DNA of 9,749 bases from Arsenophonus sp048493715 (GTDB lineage Bacteria > Pseudomonadota > Gammaproteobacteria > Enterobacterales > Enterobacteriaceae), in assembly GCA_048493715.1 (NCBI GenBank), contig JBGDCZ010000058.1:1-9749 (forward strand), given 5' to 3'. The position numbers and the translations under genes are program-made. The first letter of the stretch is position 1. Each line of letters starts with the position of its first letter. The notes under the pieces are model-generated. The model was not told the DNA's origin, ran no database searches, and worked only from the letters and a program-made list of their open reading frames with translations. This document shows positions 6,943-9,749 of the stretch, in pieces.

Positions 6943-7834
6943 ATGTTTTTTTGCAAAAGTAAAAAGAACTAAAGTAGAAATATAAAAGGTAACTCTAAAG
7001 TAATTTAGTTACTTCTTAGAACAAATATTTGAGGATTTATTAGATCATTTTATCGTTATAAATGCTGATTTAAAAAGGATCTCTAAATGAATAATATTGG
7101 CCATTAACAGCAGGGAATAGATCTACAATTAATTAAGTTTTAAGACTTTGAATATTTTTTCTTTTTAAGATATTTATGAGTTATAGTTTTGCTTTATTAT
7201 TTAACGATCCGCAGTTACGTTATTAATCGATAATCAGTTGTATGCATCTAAGTTGATTAAGATAAACACCATTTAAAAAATGGCGCGTTTATTACAACCA
7301 TTTATTATTTTTAATAAGCAATAATTTATTAAAAAATATTATGTTTCCTTGTGTGTTTTATAACTAGTCATTTTGGCTATGCTGGCTTTTTTTTGTAATT
7401 AGACAAAAGTTAAAATTTATTAATTTCAAATAGTAATTGTTTATTTTTATATAATAATTGTTATTACATAGAATTTTATTCCTACTACAATTTTTTTATA
7501 GTTAATAAATCGACTGTAGTCATGTTAATATCATTAACTATGAAGTGTTTATTGTTTTTTTCATTAATCATTTGTATTAATTAGTATATTATTCTTAATG
7601 TCATTTTTAATATCTTTTTACAAAAAAATATGGATGGAATTGTTAACTATTAAATAGATATTTGTAGTATTAATTATTTTATTATTTATAATACAAGTGA
7701 AAAATAATACTAAAAATGTATTAGTAAATATCATTTTAATTGATGTAACTGATAGGAAAATTACATGAATATTCTGTAAAATAAGAAAAATCTTAATCTG
7801 TTATTTTTTTATTATAAATGAAACTTATTTAAAA
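6943..7834. other. Extended AT-rich region without supported gene
   Basis: Only traces are visible. AAGGAT precedes ATG 7087, opening MNNIGH, TAA, then QQGIDLQLIKF and another stop. Another short frame (7007-7084) includes FLEQIFEDLLDHFIVINADL and ends at TGA 7088-7090. Around 7176-7226 there is MSYSFALLFNDPQLRY with a stop. These may be fragments of dissolved genes, but none can be assigned. A 6-bp hairpin CCATTT/AAATGG lies at 7269-7283. Confidence 0.35.
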
Positions 7835-7863
7835 TTGACTTTATTAGAAAAATTATTACTAAT
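7835..7863 (+). promoter_or_regulatory. Possible sigma-70 promoter for agp
   Basis: TTGACT (7835-7840) is a 5/6 match to the -35 consensus; 17 bases later ACTAAT (7858-7863) matches the -10 at 4/6. The position, about 40 bases ahead of the agp ATG at 7905, is sensible. The -10 is weak and the DNA very AT-rich. Confidence 0.35.
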
Positions 7864-7904
7864 AGAATATATTATCTTTGGTCACTTTTATGGGTTATTA
7901 AAAA

Positions 7905-9156
7905 ATGAAAAAAAATATTAACCATGTGTCTTATTTTTACTTTAATACCTTCAATCAGTTACTCATTAACAGAATTTAAAGATTATGAACTTACTCAAGT
8001 ATTCATTTTAATTAGGCATAATTTAAGAGCACCAATTATATATGCGGATATATTAAACCGCGCAACAAGCAAACCTTGGCCTATTTGGCAGACTGAAGGT
8101 GACAATCTAACCACAAAGGGTCGTCAATTAGAAATTTATATGGGAAACTACTTTAGGACTTGGTTCGATAGAATGGGATTATTCCGTCAAGATCAATGTC
8201 CAGATTCAAATAATGTCTCTGTCTCTGTTTATGCTAACAATCTACAGTGTACTATTGCCACGGCTCAATCTTTTATTACAGGTGCTTTTCCTAATTGCTT
8301 GGTTAAGGCTTTTTATCAGTCAGACTTGGGCACAAGCAAGATAGATCCTACTTTTCATTCAGTAATCACTGATAATAGTACGGAGTTTAAACAGCAAGTC
8401 ATAACCACTATGACAGAAAAATTAGCGCAATTAGATTTAACCTAACCCTATAAGCAAATTTCAGCAATTTTGGGTTTAAAAAATTCAACTATATGTAAAA
8501 AAGATAAATTGTGTGATCTGATTAGCTACCTTAATACTATGATTATTAATGTGGGTAAAGAGCCCTTTATATTTGGGCCGTTAGGATTAGCTGCAAATGT
8601 TGTTGATGTATTTGATCTTCAGTATTACTAGGGATTTCCTATAAAAGATGTTGCTTGGGGCTAATTAGGACATCGGAGTAATGGGAAACACTTAATAAAA
8701 TTAAAAATGGCTATCATGCAGTTATATTTAAAACTAAAATTCTTGCTAAAAATGTAGCTAAGCCTTTATTAAACTACATTAACTTACATTTTGTTGAACA
8801 ACACAAAAATGAAGGATCAAAATTACTTATAATGTTTGGTCATGATTCAAATATCGTTTCGTTAATGTCTGCACTTGATTTCGCGCCTTATCAATTAACT
8901 GAACAATATGAAAATACCCCAATTGGTGGAAAATTAGTTTTTCAGCGTTGGCATAATTAAGAAAACTAATAAAGATTATTTAAAAATTGAATATATTTAT
9001 CAGTCAGTGAGTCAATTGCGTGAAGGGACGCTATTGACATTAAGTAATCCACCAAAACATATAACTTTGTCACTAAAAAATTGCCCAATTGATAGAAATG
9101 GTTTATGCAATTGGAGAGATTTTGAAAATAGCATGCAACAAGTATTAAAAAAATAA
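7905..9156 (+). pseudogene. agp: Periplasmic glucose-1-phosphatase (histidine acid phosphatase), broken
   Basis: Agp hydrolyses glucose-1-phosphate (and some phytate) in the periplasm. ATG 7905 gives MKKNIN; a frameshift leads into frame 1 (MCLIFTLIPSISYS, signal peptide). The catalytic RHNLRAP (at about 8010-8030) is the Agp form of the RHGxRxP motif. It is followed by PWPIWQTEGDNLTTKGRQLE, YMGNYFRTW, ATAQSFITGAFPNC and LGTSKIDPTFHSVITD, all close to E. coli Agp. In-frame stops are TAA 8443-8445, TAG 8629-8631 (after FDLQYY) and TAA 8662-8664 (after DVAWG). A frameshift near 8680 moves to frame 3 (WETLNKIKNGYHAVIF, then FGHDSNIVSLMSALDFAPYQL with the catalytic His-Asp, and TPIGGKLVFQRWHN). 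TAA 8958-8960 and a third shift lead to frame 1 DYLKIEYIYQSVSQLREGTL, NCPIDRNGLC and stop 9154-9156. Total length, about 417 codons, is that of intact Agp. The conserved Arg of SLQRTVATA is Cys (LQCTIATA), so the active site is also degraded. Confidence 0.93.
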
Positions 9157-9186
9157 AATTCGTGTTACCAAGAAAAAAGGGAAGCT

Positions 9187-9327
9187 ATGTGGTTGGCGCT
9201 ACTTTTATTAATATTTACTATTAATAAAGTGGTATTTTATTGGTTATTTTTTCAAAATAGTATTTTTTACTACTGCTTTCGATTTGTTATAAAATCTATT
9301 ATTTTATTATTAGTATTTATTACGTGA
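9187..9327 (+). CDS. Small hydrophobic protein (46 aa), unknown
   Basis: ATG 9187 is preceded by AGGGAAG at 9178-9184, a good ribosome binding site. The frame encodes MWLALLLLIFTINKVVFYWL, then FFQNSIFYYCFRFVIKS and IILLLVFIT, ending TGA 9325-9327. It would have two hydrophobic segments separated by a short polar, Arg/Lys-containing stretch. It lies 30 bases after the agp relic. A strong inverted repeat lies inside the frame (9203-9229). I recognise no family; in such AT-rich DNA a Leu/Ile/Phe-rich frame of this size can arise by chance, so the ribosome binding site is the main support. Confidence 0.3.
   Translation: MWLALLLLIFTINKVVFYWLFFQNSIFYYCFRFVIKSIILLLVFIT
9201..9230 (+). terminator. 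Inverted repeat downstream of agp, possible terminator
   Basis: TTTATTAATA (9204-9213), loop TTTAC, TATTAATAAA (9219-9228): ten perfect pairs, extendable to about twelve with a bulged T (ACTT at the left, AAGT at the right). It lies 45 bases after the agp stop. T-rich DNA follows (ATTTTATT, TTATTTTTTC), but not directly. It may be the old agp terminator or simply part of the small frame that covers it. Confidence 0.3.
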
Positions 9328-9438
9328 TAAAGATAATTTCGCTTGAAATCGATTTCATCCGCTAGTCATTAATTAATTTATTTTTTAATAGCCAATTAGG
9401 CTGTTATGCATAATATCTAGTAATAAATAGTTAAGAAT
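9328..9438. other. Short spacer with hairpin
   Basis: A 7-bp stem AATAGCC / GGCTGTT (one G-T pair, loop AATTA) is at 9388-9406. No T-run follows on the plus strand. Nothing else is recognisable. Confidence 0.35.
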
Positions 9439-9630
9439 TCAACTTCCATTCTTTTTTCTTTTCAGCATTATTTCTGCTAAGTTTATTAGCGTTAATAAAT
9501 AGGTAGATAGCGGCGTAAAAAATTTATCTTGAAAAGATAAATAAGTTTTAAAGACAATATATATAGCTATTTTTATCAATGTAATAGGAAATAAAAATAA
9601 TTTAATAACATTAAATTATTTTAATGCCAT
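9439..9630 (-). pseudogene. Small membrane protein reading frame with early stop, unknown family
   Basis: On the minus strand, ATG 9630-9628 has AAAGG four bases upstream (plus-strand CCTTT at 9635-9639), a strong start signal. The frame reads MALK, TAA (9618-9616), then FNVIKLFLFPITLIKIAIYI, VFKTYLSFQDKFFTPLSTY and LLTLINLAEIMLKRKKNGS, stop TGA at 9441-9439. It holds an N-terminal hydrophobic helix, a soluble loop with normal amino-acid mix, a second hydrophobic segment and a Lys/Arg-rich tail, unlike random AT-rich translation. The single stop at codon 5 would break it unless a downstream non-ATG start is used. It could be a complete 63-residue protein with one nonsense change. No family is recognised. 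Confidence 0.4.
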
Positions 9631-9720
9631 AGAACCTTTTACAACACAATTATAATTGTAGCTTAATGAGATCATATCTTACTTAATACAATCTATGGTT
9701 AGGAAATTGAATCGATGTTT

Positions 9721-9749
9721 AGGTGAGGACCAAAATGCTTTGTTATCGC
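9721..9749 (+). CDS. 5' end of a gene running off the window
   Basis: AGGTGAGG (9721-9728) is a strong ribosome binding site six bases before ATG 9735-9737. Five codons follow (MLCYR) before the sequence ends. The product cannot be identified. This is the best Shine-Dalgarno in the window, so a real start is likely. Confidence 0.45.

Noticed and set aside
9522..9542. 9-bp perfect hairpin ATTTATCTT/AAGATAAAT
   Set aside because: It lies inside the minus-strand small-protein frame and is made of ordinary Lys/Phe/Leu codons; no T-tract, so no separate function is claimed.

Overview
The window reads as an eroding accessory region of an AT-rich gammaproteobacterium. The recognisable genes have their closest remembered relatives in Enterobacterales: periplasmic glucose-1-phosphatase (Agp), the YcgJ/Fels-1 family, DUF1003, phage tailspike/tail-fibre-assembly genes and an envelope-glycan gene pair. 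Together with many broken genes and long AT-only spacers, this suggests a host-associated symbiont undergoing genome reduction; an Arsenophonus-like member of the Morganellaceae is a reasonable guess, but it is an inference from gene content and base composition only.

Layout. About 200-1360 (+): the remains of a phage tailspike/tail-fibre gene followed by a tail-fibre assembly (tfa) gene, both broken. 1618-1779 (-): a very small chitin-binding (CBM5/12-like) reading frame with one in-frame TGA where Trp is expected. 2361-2847 (+): a DUF1003 membrane-protein gene with two one-base losses. 2910-3725 and 3963-5102 (-): the only two convincingly intact genes, a polysaccharide deacetylase and a family-4 glycosyltransferase, probably acting on LPS core or another surface glycan. 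5832-6186 (+): a secreted YcgJ/Fels-1-family gene whose 3' end is frameshifted. 6187-7904: 1.7 kb without a convincing gene, holding a TTAC tetranucleotide repeat, two strong inverted repeats and faint traces of very old coding sequence. 7905-9156 (+): full-length agp carrying three nonsense codons and three frameshifts. 9157-9749: two small hydrophobic reading frames with good ribosome binding sites, and the first codons of a rightward gene leaving the window.

How the parts relate: there is no single working pathway. The two intact genes are adjacent, on the same strand and functionally coherent (glycan transfer plus deacetylation), whereas nearly everything around them, including phage parts and a periplasmic phosphatase, is dead. 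I found no RNA gene, CRISPR array, transposase or integrase. I also found no convincing undescribed multi-gene system; the most notable items are structural (a 20-bp-arm inverted repeat with T-tract, the TTAC repeat) and the pattern of pseudogene decay.
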